Assembly (NCBI GenBank): GCA_032629725.1 | Contig: JAFEVB010000018.1 | Location: 682,001-746,000, forward strand | Direction: 5' to 3' | Source of the DNA: Gremmenia infestans | Taxonomy: Eukaryota > Ascomycota > Leotiomycetes > Helotiales > Hamatocanthoscyphaceae | DNA: 64,000 nt | Shown: one piece after another, positions 36,052 to 46,933 of the stretch | Layout of the letters: each line of letters opens with the position of its first letter | Numbering within the stretch: the stretch's first letter is position 1 | Notes under the pieces: generated by a model | What the model saw: the letters and a program-made list of their open reading frames with translations, nothing else | The model's database searches: none | Told to the model about the DNA's origin: nothing | Position numbers and translations under genes: made by a program

Positions 36052-38559
36052 ATGTCATTAAAAACAGCATACCTCGAGGCTCGGATGACCCAGAAGCCAC
36101 CGTTTTCCGTGGAGGTGGCTGGTTATTCGCAGGTACCTGGTGAAACTATCCCACGTCGGAATATACGTTCTCCAGACAAACTTGTGTCGGAACCCGAGGA
36201 AGGCATCTCTACCGTTTTTGAGGTGGTGAAATGGAGCGCTGCAAGATATGGATCTCTCAAGGCTGTAGCTTCACGGAAGCTGATTAAGAAGCACCATGAA
36301 GTCAAGAAGGTCAAGAAACTCATCGATGGCAAGGTGCAGGAAGTTGATAAGCAATGGCTCTATTTCGAGATGAGTGGGTATAGCTATATGAGCTTCAAGG
36401 AGTATGAGACTTTGACGTTGCAGCTTGGGGCTGGGCTGCGAAAGCTGGGGCTCAAGACGCAGGATCGAGTGCATTTATATGCAGCAACTAGGTAAGTCAC
36501 AATGCAGATGTGATACTATACCCACCTTTCTGATTAAAAGTCCAACAGTGCGCACTGGCTGTCTCTCGCCCATGGTGCCATGTCACAGTCGATGGCCATC
36601 GTGACAGCATACGATACCCTTGGTGAAGAAGGTCTTCGAGCCTCGCTCGTGGCAACCAGAGCCAAGGCCATCTTCTTAGAGCCACACCTGGTCAAGATCT
36701 TCATCAACACCTTAATCGACGCCAAAGAAATTGATTACATAATCTACAATACAGATGCCGAACATGAGATTGACCCCGCAGATTTGGAAACACTGAAAGA
36801 GTCCTTCGGTCACCTGACCGTTTTGAGCTGGGACGATTTGAGAGAATTGGGAGAAACGAATTTGGTGGATCCAGTGCCCCCGAAGAAAGATGATCTGGCC
36901 TGTATCATGTATACTTCCGGTTCAGGTGGACCTCCAAAGGGTGTGGAATTAACTCACAAGAATGTCGTGGCTGCTGGTATTTACCCCACTCAGTCGAAAG
37001 CTTATTGAAAACTAACAACCTCGCAGTCGCGGGAGCAACCAGCTCAGTGGGCGATTATCTAGGCCCGGGTGATTCTTTATTAGCCTACCTACCGCTGGCA
37101 CACATCTTCGAATTCGTTTTCGAGAATTCCTGTCTGTACTGGGGCGGAACAATGGGCTACGGCTCCCCTCGCACACTCTCAGAAGCCAATATGCGGAACT
37201 GTAAAGGCGACATCCAGGAATTCAAACCTACACTTTTGGTGGGTATCCCGGCTGTATACGAGACGGTGAAAAAGGGAGTAATTGCCAATATTGAAAAAGG
37301 AGGGCCAGTTCTGAAGACATTATTCTGGAGCGCGTATTATGCTAAGCAGTACGTTTCATGCTCTTCCTGCGCAATTACCTGCTAATACGTATAGGTTTCT
37401 CATGCAAAATAACCTTCCTGGCTCAGGGATTTTGGACGCCGTGGTATTCAACAAAGTGAAAGCCGCCACAGGGGGGCGCCTACGTTTCTGTATGAACGGT
37501 GCTGCGGTAAGATGACTGTGTCTCATTAATCTTAAGTAGCATGATCCAAGAACAAGTGCACAACTGTTCTAAGATCTTCGATCGATCTTCCTTGAAGAAG
37601 TAAACGCTAATCCCGTTATGTGCAGCCTATCGCGCGAGGCACACAGGAGTTCATCTCCTTGGCCATTGCACCCATGATCAATGGTTACGGTATGACAGAG
37701 ACATCAGCGTGAGTCAACACCCCTCGATTGCATTTGGAACAAGATATTCCCATTTTCAGTCTCCCGAATCACTATCTCTGACACGCATACAGGATGGGCG
37801 CTCTCTGCAATCCCGGTCACTGGACCCTCGACGCCCACGGCGACATAGAAACTTGCATCGAAGTAAAGCTCGTCGATTTCCCCGACGCAGGCTACTATTC
37901 AACCAATACTCCCAAACCACAAGGCGAGATCTGGGTGCGCGGCGAGAGTGTCACGAAGGGGTACTACGAGAATCCCGAGTTAACAGCAGAAACCATTACC
38001 CCTGACGGCTGGTTCAAGACGGGGGATATAGGAGAGTGGGACGCGAATGGCCATCTGAAGGTTATCGACCGGAAGAAGAATTTGGTCAAGACGTTGAACG
38101 GGGAGTATATTGCTTTAGAGAAGGTTCGTCTTCGATACCCCTTCTACGATACAATCTAATCATCTGTCTATTAAGCTGGAATCAATATACCGCTCCGCCA
38201 CCACAGTAACAAACATCTGCATATACGCCTCCACAACCGAAACCCACCCTATCGCCATCATCGTCCCCGCCGAACCCGCGCTCAAAGCCCTCGCCACCTC
38301 GATCGGTGTCTCTGGCCAAGGCATCGGCGACCTAGTGCACGACCCGAAAATCCAAGCAGAAGTACTGAAACAGTTGCAAACTGTAGGCCGCAAAGCGGGC
38401 TTGGCTAGTATCGAGATTATTGCCGGCGTCGTGTTGGCGGACGAGGAGTGGACCCCACATAATGGGCTTGTTACTGCGACGAGCAAGTTGAATCGGAAGT
38501 TGTTGGTCGAGACGTATAAGCAGGGGATTGAGGAGGCGTATAAGAAGGCGAGTAGATGA
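36052..38559 (+). CDS. Long-chain acyl-CoA synthetase (Faa1/Faa4 type)
   Basis: Seven exons: 36052-36491, 36549-36976, 37027-37348, 37395-37506, 37626-37708, 37793-38123, 38176-38559, joining to 699 aa, the normal size for fungal Faa1/Faa4. ANL-superfamily motifs are in order: VTAYDTLGEEGL (about 165-176), the P-loop-like YTSGSGGPPKGVE (about 268-280), GYGMTETSA (about 454-462), and the GWFKTGDIGEW and DRKKNLVK motifs in exon 6. The enzyme activates long-chain fatty acids with ATP and CoA for lipid synthesis, beta-oxidation or protein acylation, usually at ER or lipid-droplet membranes. All six introns are short GT-AG with phases that match exactly, which is the main reason to trust the model; no single reading frame covers more than a quarter of the protein. 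No peroxisomal PTS1 is seen at the C-terminus (KKASR). Confidence 0.92.
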
Positions 38560-39508
38560 TGGGTAGGGGGCGGGCGCGATGAGAGAGGGATGTTTGTATG
38601 GTATGGTATTGTGCTGTTGATTCTAGGGCAGGCATCAAGTATCGTCTAGCTAGCGGTGATTGAATGATACCATTCTTGCTAGGATTACACCTAGTGATTG
38701 TCTGAACATGCCTGGGACATTATGCTTTGTCTTCGAAGCATTGACATTAACTATCACTTCTGGCATATAACCTGTTTGTAAAGTAATAATTATAGCATTC
38801 ATTCATTATCTTGCCATCTCCTAGCTTTCCTGCCTTCCAAATTATAAATACCAAGGCAAAGCTCAACTTCAACGTAGCGCAGCTCGAGGGACCGGAAACC
38901 CTAAACACTCGATGGTCCTTGTACGCACTTTATTAATTCCATATATAGCCAAATATCGCGTATGCCGCTGCGGTGTGCTGCGGTGTAGCTAGCTGTATAC
39001 TTGTAGATTAAATAAACTCCTGAACCCCATTCAATCAATTACAATTCCACCCGCTTTGCTTCTTGTACTAATTTATCGTCAGTATCAAGTATCGGAAATG
39101 TAAATCCACTCTTTGTTTCTTTCTTTCTTGTGCACAGACCGTGATAGATCCATCCTCCTCGTCATCGCTGTCAACATCGGTGCTGTATAGTCTAGCCGGA
39201 GCAATATGTTTGTATATCTGCCCAGTACCCAACCCTTTGCATTCCAACCGCCGGCGGGGTCCTTGTAGAGCTGCAGAGTGCGAGCGATGCGAGACATTCC
39301 GGAGTCTACAGACAGCCTTTCGGGGTTACAGGCAAGGTCAGATTATGTGGATGGTTTGGGATCCGGGAGGCACGTCTACAGATCATGAGATGGAGTTGGA
39401 GCGTGACTTAGGGGGATAAGGGATGGTTTAAGCGCTAGCCTGGGGCTTGTTTTGTGTAGGTCTATTTGCTCCATTATTTAGGTACGGAAATAGGTTATGC
39501 AGCTGACC
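38560..39508. other. Intergenic, no supported gene
   Basis: Between the acyl-CoA synthetase (+) and the NLR-like gene (-), which converge. A 92-codon frame at 39,141-39,419 is Ser-rich at its start and otherwise unlike a protein domain; I do not call it. Codon use and base composition shift here from core genes to the accessory segment. Confidence 0.45.
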
Positions 39509-41675
39509 TTATGTCGTCTCAACCAGTGTCAACGTTGAGCCGTCACTGGTCCACGTCAAAGCTCTGCTCCCCCTATTCATCTCCAAATTCGTCAGCCTCG
39601 CCTGATTCCAAGCTTGGCGCCTAAACACATGACCCAGTCTATACTCGCCCTCGGGCAGATACTCTGGATGCCACTCGCCACCACCAATGAACGTCTCCGC
39701 AATAACCGCAATCTTGGCATCACAGCCCGGGTCCCCCACCAAGCGCACAAGCCTGTCCATCAGCACGTTAAACTTTCCTTCGCACTGGTCTAGCCTATCG
39801 AGTACGATATATGTCGTTCCGAGCTCTTTAACACATGCGAGCACCTCGCTAAGCAGCTCCATCATTGCGCCGCTCAGGGCTGCGCTATGAAATTGCACTG
39901 CTTTCTCGCGCAGGATGTGCGGGTGTCGCTGCAGGATCTGGAGGACGATGGACGAGATGATATGGTTTGTTGAAAGAGTCCTACTTTCGAATTCGGGGTG
40001 GCATGAGAAGAAGGCTATGATGTGGTTGTTGTCTTGCGAGGAGGCGAGATCTTCAGCGATGTAGATGGAGGCGGGTGAGAGCCAGCAGTGGCGCCAACCA
40101 CGATAGTGACGGCCTTCAATTGCGGTCCGGCCGCTGAGAAAGAGTAGGCTTGATTCGGTGGATGAGATCCAGTCTTGATAGGATGGGGCTTTTTGGAGGA
40201 GGTCGCGGCTCATTTGCATATAAGCTGTTTCCGGCAGGTGGGGTGCATAGTGTGGTAGGTTTGGGAAGACTTGCATGAGATGGTGTTTGGTCTTCTCGAC
40301 ATTTGTTTCTGCGGATGGGAACATTACCTGGTGGAGAGTATGTGAATAGTTGATTGGGGATAAAAGGAAGCCTGAGACTTACACCAAGGTTTTCTTGTAG
40401 CGTTTTCAGTTGTTGCTCATCTTCTTGTTGTGCTCTTTCTGTGGAAGAGTTAGCTGATTAATACAAAGTAGCACTGATTATGGTGGATTCTGTACGTACG
40501 CTCGACGTCTTTTTTATATCTCTCAAACTTCTTGTTCTGGTCCTTCAATGCCATTAGTAGCCAGTCATTTGTATCTTCAATCCTCTTGGCGTGATCCTGG
40601 AGCTTTTTAAATTTCTCGTTAGAGCTGGTTGCCTGTGCTTCAAGCTATTCGATGGTCTGTTGAGACCGGATAACCTGGGTCTCAATATTATGAGAACGGC
40701 CATGAAGTCCAAACATGGCTTCTGAGCTGATCTCAGCTAGGGTTTTGTGAATAAGAGCTGCATCTTTGTCTACGACCATAGACGGCGGAGCAATAATCGC
40801 CATTGCGAACCTTCCTTTCATTATCATCAACTAATTAGTAAACTCTTGGTTACAGAAAGCTTCTATCAGACACTCACTCCAGAAGTTTGTAAAGTAATAG
40901 GCAGCAGCTCTTAGAAAACGCCGTCACCTGCTCATACGCAGTCGCAACCAAAGCTTTCATGGTTCGAGTGGGATATATCTGAGGCCAATTCTCCAATCTC
41001 GGAAATGACTTTCGTATGTCGTCCAGCAGATCTTTAATCTTGGTATCATTGGCACTCTTATTTAAAACAACCTTGGAGAACGTTCCATGTTAGGCTAGAT
41101 AAAGTATTCTCGATATGAAGGAAGACTAAGGCTAACTTACGATGAGGAGAATCGAAAGTGATTGATATGCGACTTCACCATACGGACCTCCCGCACTTCT
41201 TACAATATCTACAATCCCCGAATACGCGCCGACGATTTGGCTAAACCCGTTTGCAAAATCCTGCGCCCATCGACCGACTTTTTTCGGACTCTTCTTTCGG
41301 TATTCCGTATATACATCATGCGCGTTATCAGCGTCGTTGAGATTCTGCAGCGCAAGAAGAGGAGGGGAGAGTCTGTTCTGGACGGCCTCGATTTGTGTTT
41401 CCAGTTCTTCTTTGGTGGATGCTATCTGTACTTCTTTGCTACCTATTTTGAGAGCCTTTCGCAGCTTTCTCTTGAATTCCTGGTGTGTTTTCAGGATATC
41501 GTTTGGGGGTGGCAAGACTTGGCTGTTTCAGGCGAAGGTAAGTCACCACTTCAGTGCCTGTTTCATGACACTAGGTAGGCTAAGGTAGCCTAAGCAGACC
41601 TCATTCGGTTATCACTTACCTCTTTGCTCCTTCAGCCTCATTCTCTTCAAACCAGACAGGTCGCTGTACGTCCAT
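39509..41675 (-). pseudogene. STAND/NLR-like gene (DUF7708 N-domain) with one in-frame TAG
   Basis: Six minus-strand exons: 41675-41620, 41522-41141, 41071-40878, 40810-40500, 40438-40383, 40327-39509, totalling 606 codons. Every junction keeps phase, yet codon 266 (40647-40645) is TAG, followed by CTT; CAG would restore the frame. N-terminal residues about 60-200 match the DUF7708 style of fungal STAND proteins (WAQDFANGFSQIVGAYSGIVDIV...), then a coiled-coil region, then a NACHT-like segment. There the Walker A position is degenerate (LSGRTAIEGRH), the WLSP motif is present, and a Walker-B-like TYIVLDRLDQC is clear. The C-terminal repeat domain typical of NLRs is absent, so the protein looks short. 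Fungal NLR-like proteins act in allorecognition and defence. Alternatives: an intron that skips the TAG, read-through or a sequencing error. Confidence 0.6.
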
Positions 41676-41695
41676 CACGACAACAAATCGTTCCG

Positions 41696-42016
41696 ATGCT
41701 TATGGCTCAAGATTGCCCACAACAAATTGCGGCTATGAAAAAGAAGCAAGCCTACTTGGCTATGCAAAATATGAGAGCTTTCGCTCCAGTTATACGTATC
41801 GTGCTGGAATGGAGGTAGGCAATAGGACAAGATTAGAAAACATACAAGATTTAAGCACTACTAACATACTACTACCTCGTACGCCCAAAATGGCACACCA
41901 TCAGCTATGATAGCCTAAATTGGGCAGCCCCCAAAATTCAACTTCTCGTCTCTATTGGTATTCTTTTCGGAACGCCTGCTCTATTCAGCCTGGTCATTTG
42001 GGGACTGAGGAAATGA
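41696..42016 (+). CDS. Candidate small tail-anchored membrane protein
   Basis: Two exons, 41696-41814 and 41905-42016, giving 76 aa. The donor is GTAGGC, the branch site a good ACTAAC, and the acceptor CATCAG; phase 2 is restored exactly. The N-terminal 40 residues are charged and Met/Gln/Lys-rich, then comes a single hydrophobic helix (about 50-71: IQLLVSIGILFGTPALFSLVIW) ending in GLRK. The splice signals and the intact transmembrane segment up to a stop are the only support, since such a short frame has no recognisable family. It lies 21 bases from the start of the NLR-like gene, which runs the opposite way, and 87 bases before the AAA ATPase gene, so it may share regulation with one of them. 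It could also be a chance reading. Confidence 0.38.
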
Positions 42017-42102
42017 TGGACAAGCAGCTTATGTATACTTTGGCCCCCTCACAAATACCAATTTGTGGGCTTTCTTCATAAAGCTCATAACTGAGTGGCT
42101 AG

Positions 42103-44512
42103 ATGCCCTTGCAGTTCCCTCAGAACTATCATTATATTTATTGCAAGGATTCTGACACTACTAAGAACAAGGAGCCTGAAAGCACTGGAGCTGTTAAGGC
42201 GGGAAGTGATACTGATCACAATAAAGAGAATACCGCCAAGGATAAAACGACTGACGAAGAGCCGATGAAAGAAGATGCCTCGAAGCCAACGACTAGCTAT
42301 CGAAACATTCTTCGAAAATGGGATCGTACAGCCGGTGCCCACAAGGACGAAGATGTCAGCGAAGAAAGTTTCAAGAAACCGGACTCCAAAGATGTTGCAT
42401 ACACCCTCCGACGTGTATACGACCCGGAGACAGGAGAGAAAGGTGCTTACTCTGAACTAGACATCGAAGGAGAAGGATTGATAGCACTTTTGAAGAGTGT
42501 GATCGACAACAAATATCCTGGAATCAATTTCGATGGAGAACTTGTCAACATCAGCGCGCCTTTCACACCAATAGTGAGTCGGACTTCTTGACCACATGCT
42601 AGCACGTAATATGCTAACCCTAACAGGTGCATAATTGGGACAAGTTGAAGCAAAAGCTGGCAGACACACCAGAATCTCAAGCAACCAAAGACCTTGCACA
42701 TCTACTCAATCGCATTCAAGCGGCACCAGAGCTTGAAAAGTACTTCAAGATCCGCATTCCTAACATGAGCGCTCAGATCACAACCTACGAGACACTTTGG
42801 ACATGCTTTGCTCCGAAAACTAGGATCATCGCGAAGCCGTTCTTCAACACGCCCCAGATTTTGGAAGTTTTGAATTCGCCCATTCCGTTCTCAAATCCGG
42901 TCGAATCTACCTTAGACATGTGGGCTTGGTGCTGGGACTGGAATGGGAAGTCGATGATCCGAGTCTACTATCTATTGAAATTTGAAAGGTTTCGAGGGAC
43001 CAAGCCCATCAACGAATTGGTGTACTATCCCGTTGAATTTGATCCTGATAGAGTGGAAATATGCGCAAAGGTCAAGGAGCGCAGTGAGAACTATGTCAGA
43101 GCTGTTTCAGCTAAGCCTGGAGCTGGACAGATGTTTACTTACAAGGGGATGCTTACGGCGATCGGAGAAAAGTGATAGCTTCTGACGAGGATGAAGTAGG
43201 TTGCAATCATTAAACTAGGTGTTTGGATACTAATGCATCAAGCAGGACAACGAAGGCGGTATCGGGGCAAACCGAGCCGATGAGGAGAAGATACTGGGCA
43301 AAGACAAATCCAGCCCGAAAGTCGTCCCAGTATGTAATTCGACTGAGGTCCGGAAAAAGCTGATAGTAATAGATTGACGGGAACGTTATCTGCGACGCTA
43401 CTGTATTCCTACAATATGGTAAGTTATCGAAGCCAACGTTGCCGTAGACACAATCTGATAGCCAAACAGGTACTGGAAGTCATGTACTTGGCGAGTGGGA
43501 GGAATATTTCATGAACCAAGACCCCTGAGAATCAGATGGAACTCCAATAAAGTTCGACTTGTTGAAAGCTTTAAAAGACGATACTCATCAACTATTTCCA
43601 CCCCGGCTTCTCGGATATGCGACTAAGGAGAAACTGTGGGGGCAGTTTGCCGTGGATAAAACGCAACAAGCAAAAGGGAAAAATCCTAGACCATTCACTG
43701 AGGATTTACAGCTCGAGCCAAAGTACAAGGATATGATAGAGGCCTTGGTTGATCCACACGAAACCAGTGCCCAACTCGGGAAAGAGCCGCGAGTTAATGA
43801 CATTGTTGAAGGAAAGGGGAAAGGACTAGTCCTCCTCCTTCATGGCCCACCTGGTGTTGGCAAGAGTCTTACGGCAGAGACAATCGCCACGTTTACCGGA
43901 CGCCCACTTTTTATTGTAAGCGTGACAGAGATTGGTCTAAACGCATCTCGCGCAGAACGGAATTTGGAGAAGCTGTTCAGCCTCGCCAGCAAATGGGAAG
44001 CTATCCTGCTGGTGGACGAAGCTGATGTGTTCCTCGAGACCCGCGGTACGTCTTCGAGCGCTGGGAGGAACGCCCTTGTTTCTGTCCTGCTTCGAGTATT
44101 GGAATATTACCAAGGGATCATCATCCTCACAACCAATCGTATTAAATCCATCGATGTGGCCGTCATCTCACGTATCCATTTGGCCATTCGGTATACCGAT
44201 TTGACAGAGGCACAGATGTGCAAGGTCTTCTCATTTTCCTTGGACCAGCTAGAGCCGCACTTGATTGATGACCGCGGGGAGATTGACAACTTCATCAACA
44301 ACTACGGCCACCAGTACGGCTTGAATGGAAGACAGATCCGAAATATCGTCTTGGGAGCATTGGCTTCGGCACGCAACGATGCTAGAAAGAAGAATGGAAA
44401 TGGAAAAATCAATTTCAAGCATTTGAAGGATGTTTGTGAGATGACTAGGCAATTCGAGAATCAGCTGAAGGAGAATACCATGGCACAGAGATATAACAAT
44501 GAGGTGAAATAG
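42103..44512 (+). pseudogene. DUF7025-AAA+ ATPase gene with an apparent one-base frameshift
   Basis: Best model: exons 42103-42573, 42627-43195, 43246-43329, 43373-43418, 43536-44512. The second exon needs one extra base in the AAAA run at 43,168-43,171: without it translation stops at 43,173-43,175, with it all later phases fit and a product of about 715 aa results. The N-terminal part is acidic/charged; the middle matches the DUF7025 style (LVYYPVEFDPDRVEI and IDGNVICDATVF); the C-terminal AAA+ module has Walker A GPPGVGKS, Walker B ILLVDEADVF, sensor-1 TTNR, a RIH arginine region and a sensor-2-like GLNGRQIRN. These fungal ATPases are uncharacterised unfoldase-like proteins, usually expanded in accessory regions. 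A TGA at 43,526-43,528 is avoided by a 117-nt intron (GTAAGT to CAG). The single-base gap could be a real mutation or a homopolymer error. Confidence 0.7.
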
Positions 44513-44880
44513 GGACTTTATCGATACCATGGATTAAATTGTAGAGAATGAAATGTTCTTATATCTATTTTTCGATTGCGTTAAATTCAATTGTGTAAGG
44601 AGCGCTAGCTGGGTCGACATATCCCCGATGGATGGCGCAGCTGCTGCTGGAAGAGGTGGAGGCTGAGGCAATGGGGGATTTTCGTCATCCTCTATAGCAT
44701 CCTCGTCACCTGATTTTTTGATTTGGGACAGCTACGTCGCGAGCGGTGCGTCGCTGAGGTCAAGTTGAGTTTGAGACTGAGCTCTGGCCTTCTGATTGCG
44801 AAGGCGAGTGGCGACACCTCTTGATGCGGATGCCCTCGTTTCAGCCGTTGTACGCGCAATTGTAGTGGTAATGAACGTGG
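44513..44880 (-). pseudogene. Short ORF relic with in-frame TAG
   Basis: Read on the minus strand from about 44,877 to about 44,540, a frame of more than 100 codons is open except for one TAG at 44,734-44,732 between ACG and CTG; CAG there would restore it. The sequence before the stop is Ala/Arg/Gln-rich and after it acidic then Pro/Ala-rich (PPLPQPPPLPAAAAP), ending near MSTQLALLTQLNLTQS. I recognise no family and no start codon is obvious, so it is a fragment of something once coding, or chance. Confidence 0.3.
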
Positions 44881-45111
44881 AATTGTCCTAAGAAAGGATT
44901 GGCGATAAATGGTAAAGAAAGACGCGCTTGGTGTGACGTGGATGTAGCTGAAGACGAAGTTGTAGGTTGGATTTGAGGTTATCTAGAAAGATGTTTAAGT
45001 ACGATGGCTAACCGCGAGGTGGCGCTAAGCCTATTGCGCAGATAAAACACCCCATTTAAGGGTATCAAATAAGAAGAAGGTCCACCAAATACAGCTTACC
45101 CTAGCTAGTGA
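44881..45111. other. Short intergenic spacer
   Basis: No gene or repeat recognised; it separates the relic from the convergent end of the metallo-hydrolase gene. Confidence 0.4.
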
Positions 45112-46197
45112 TTATTCTAATATCACAAGCTGTCCGTTCTCCACCTCCCTGAACTTTAGGTCAGCGAGACTATCAAATTCAGTCCCTTGCAGACTACCCC
45201 TTCCGTCAGCCTCTCTCTCAACCTTTTCTCTCTCAACAGCTTCTTGTAGTGATATCAACTTCCGATTCAAGAACCAACTCACTATCCCACCCCCCCTTTT
45301 AATCTCATCATGCGTCCCAATCCAATACCTCGCCCGTAGCAACCTCTGAACCTTCAATCCATTATGCGCCCCCATATTCAACTGCGCTCCCAATTTGATA
45401 TCCTGCAAACCATGCAACAACGCCAGCGTCCGAAGCTTTGGTTTCGCTTGCGCAACAGGAGTCACATCGTCCGCCAATATCCCATGCGGGGTATAGATCA
45501 CAGCTTCCCCCTCTTGACCGCCGGTTGAGAACGCAATCATAACCGCTGAATGGTAATATAGCATATCGGCCCCAGCATACGCGACTCTTGAAATGCCCAA
45601 CCACTCTGGCAATGGGCTGACCGACGACTTCCGCCAGTCTCCCTCGAAACGGAGTATCTCGAACACTGTATCAAAACGCTTCCAGCTCTTTATTATATCG
45701 GCAGCTTTCGTGCTCGCGAAGATGGGCACCTGGGGAGGTATCTCCATCAACGTGTCTTTGTGCATATGATCCGTGAACTCATGGCTCACAATCACTGCAT
45801 CGATAGAATCCATACTCTTGTCCGGGGCATGGGAATCTTGTTTTGGGGATAGCAGCTCTCCATCAACAAGTCCTGGTAGATCCTCTGCAGCTGCTGCTTC
45901 AATGGCTTGTATGATGCTCTCTATATCCTCGATGGACTGACATGCGCTGGGCGTGGCGTGCCATTGCTGGCTAAAGAACCTCGCGACATCTGATTGTCCA
46001 CCGCGCAGCCAGGGGTCGATGAGGATGTGGTTATAGAGGCGTGTGCTGGGTTGAGAAGGAGGTATTGGGAGTGATAGCAGCCAGGTTGTGTCGGCGTTGA
46101 GGTGGGTGAGGAGGGGTCGGCGAGTAGGCGTATTTATGTGGGATTTGGATTGAGGTTGGGTAGGTGATTCGTTATCTTTTGCAGCTGCAGAGGCCAT
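45112..46197 (-). CDS. Metallo-beta-lactamase-fold protein
   Basis: Single exon, 361 aa. Residues 33-80 hold the first beta strands (NHILIDPWL, a strand followed by the aspartate expected in MBL proteins). The metal motif reads SHEFTDHMHKDTL with H139-x-x-x-D143-H144, so the first His-x-His is shortened to a single His and the Asp-His pair is kept. H238 (TPHG) and H278 (GAHNG) may supply further ligands. This layout matches a fungal group of MBL-fold proteins of unknown substrate that are often annotated as beta-lactamase-superfamily domain proteins. A 25-residue disordered N-terminus precedes the fold. The gene diverges from the amidohydrolase at 46,934. It lies just outside the left limit of the duplicated arm visible in this window. 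Confidence 0.75.
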   Translation of the reverse strand: MASAAAKDNESPTQPQSKSHINTPTRRPLLTHLNADTTWLLSLPIPPSQPSTRLYNHILIDPWLRGGQSDVARFFSQQWHATPSACQSIEDIESIIQAIEAAAAEDLPGLVDGELLSPKQDSHAPDKSMDSIDAVIVSHEFTDHMHKDTLMEIPPQVPIFASTKAADIIKSWKRFDTVFEILRFEGDWRKSSVSPLPEWLGISRVAYAGADMLYYHSAVMIAFSTGGQEGEAVIYTPHGILADDVTPVAQAKPKLRTLALLHGLQDIKLGAQLNMGAHNGLKVQRLLRARYWIGTHDEIKRGGGIVSWFLNRKLISLQEAVEREKVEREADGRGSLQGTEFDSLADLKFREVENGQLVILE

Positions 46198-46933
46198 TGT
46201 TGTTATGCATTATCAAGGGACTAAAGGGTGAAAATAGGAGTCCATCGTTGAGAAGCTTGGGCTTGGGGAGGCGAATAAATGTTGTGGTGGTGGTGGGTGA
46301 GGAGGCGTTATGACGCGGGGACTTAGCCGAATAAAGTCCGGGGTTGTGAAACATTCTCTCCTCTTCACTTCACTTCATTCGCAACCTCCGAAAAGGTCAA
46401 GTATACTCATATTCTATTCCATCTATTTCAAGCCATTGGGAAGTATCACTACTATCAAACATGAGTTTCCTCTAGAAATATTCTGCTAGATCCACCTATG
46501 GAGCTTCCCCGCTCCAACCGGTGCAATGTTACGCCTTGTCATCCTCCGAGTGCTATATAACAGTGAGAGGAGTTAACTCTAAATCCCGGTGAGAACCGTG
46601 GAAGCAAGTGCTTCTCGGCCGATATCCTTCCTATTTTCAAGTACGTTCTCTTGGCTTTGCACATGCCTTTAGCTTATTAGCTGCAAGTACGATAGGGGGT
46701 CGGCGATCCGTAACAGGCTAGCATTTGCGCCTGGTATCATGACCACCATCATTCGTTCTATGGGCTAGTTTAATAGTTATGTCTGTTTCTTTCGGCCTTT
46801 CGGTCTTAACTCGCGTCTGATATTAACATTGGGCCTGAAGTGGGGTTATATATGTAGAAGAACATCCAGTTTCATTGAATCTGCAACCAGATATCTAACA
46901 TCACTTTTATTATACATTTCAACTTCCCTCAAT
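46198..46933. promoter_or_regulatory. Divergent promoter region, MBL protein / amidohydrolase
   Basis: About 740 bases. The right end from 46,911 is shared with the right arm; whether the repeat extends further left cannot be seen because the right copy leaves the window. A TATATA element lies at about 46,846-46,853. No gene found. Confidence 0.4.

Noticed and set aside
43526..43528. In-frame TGA in the AAA+ gene as a second lesion
   Set aside because: A 117-nt intron with a GTAAGT donor at 43,419 and a CAG acceptor at 43,535 removes it and keeps phase.
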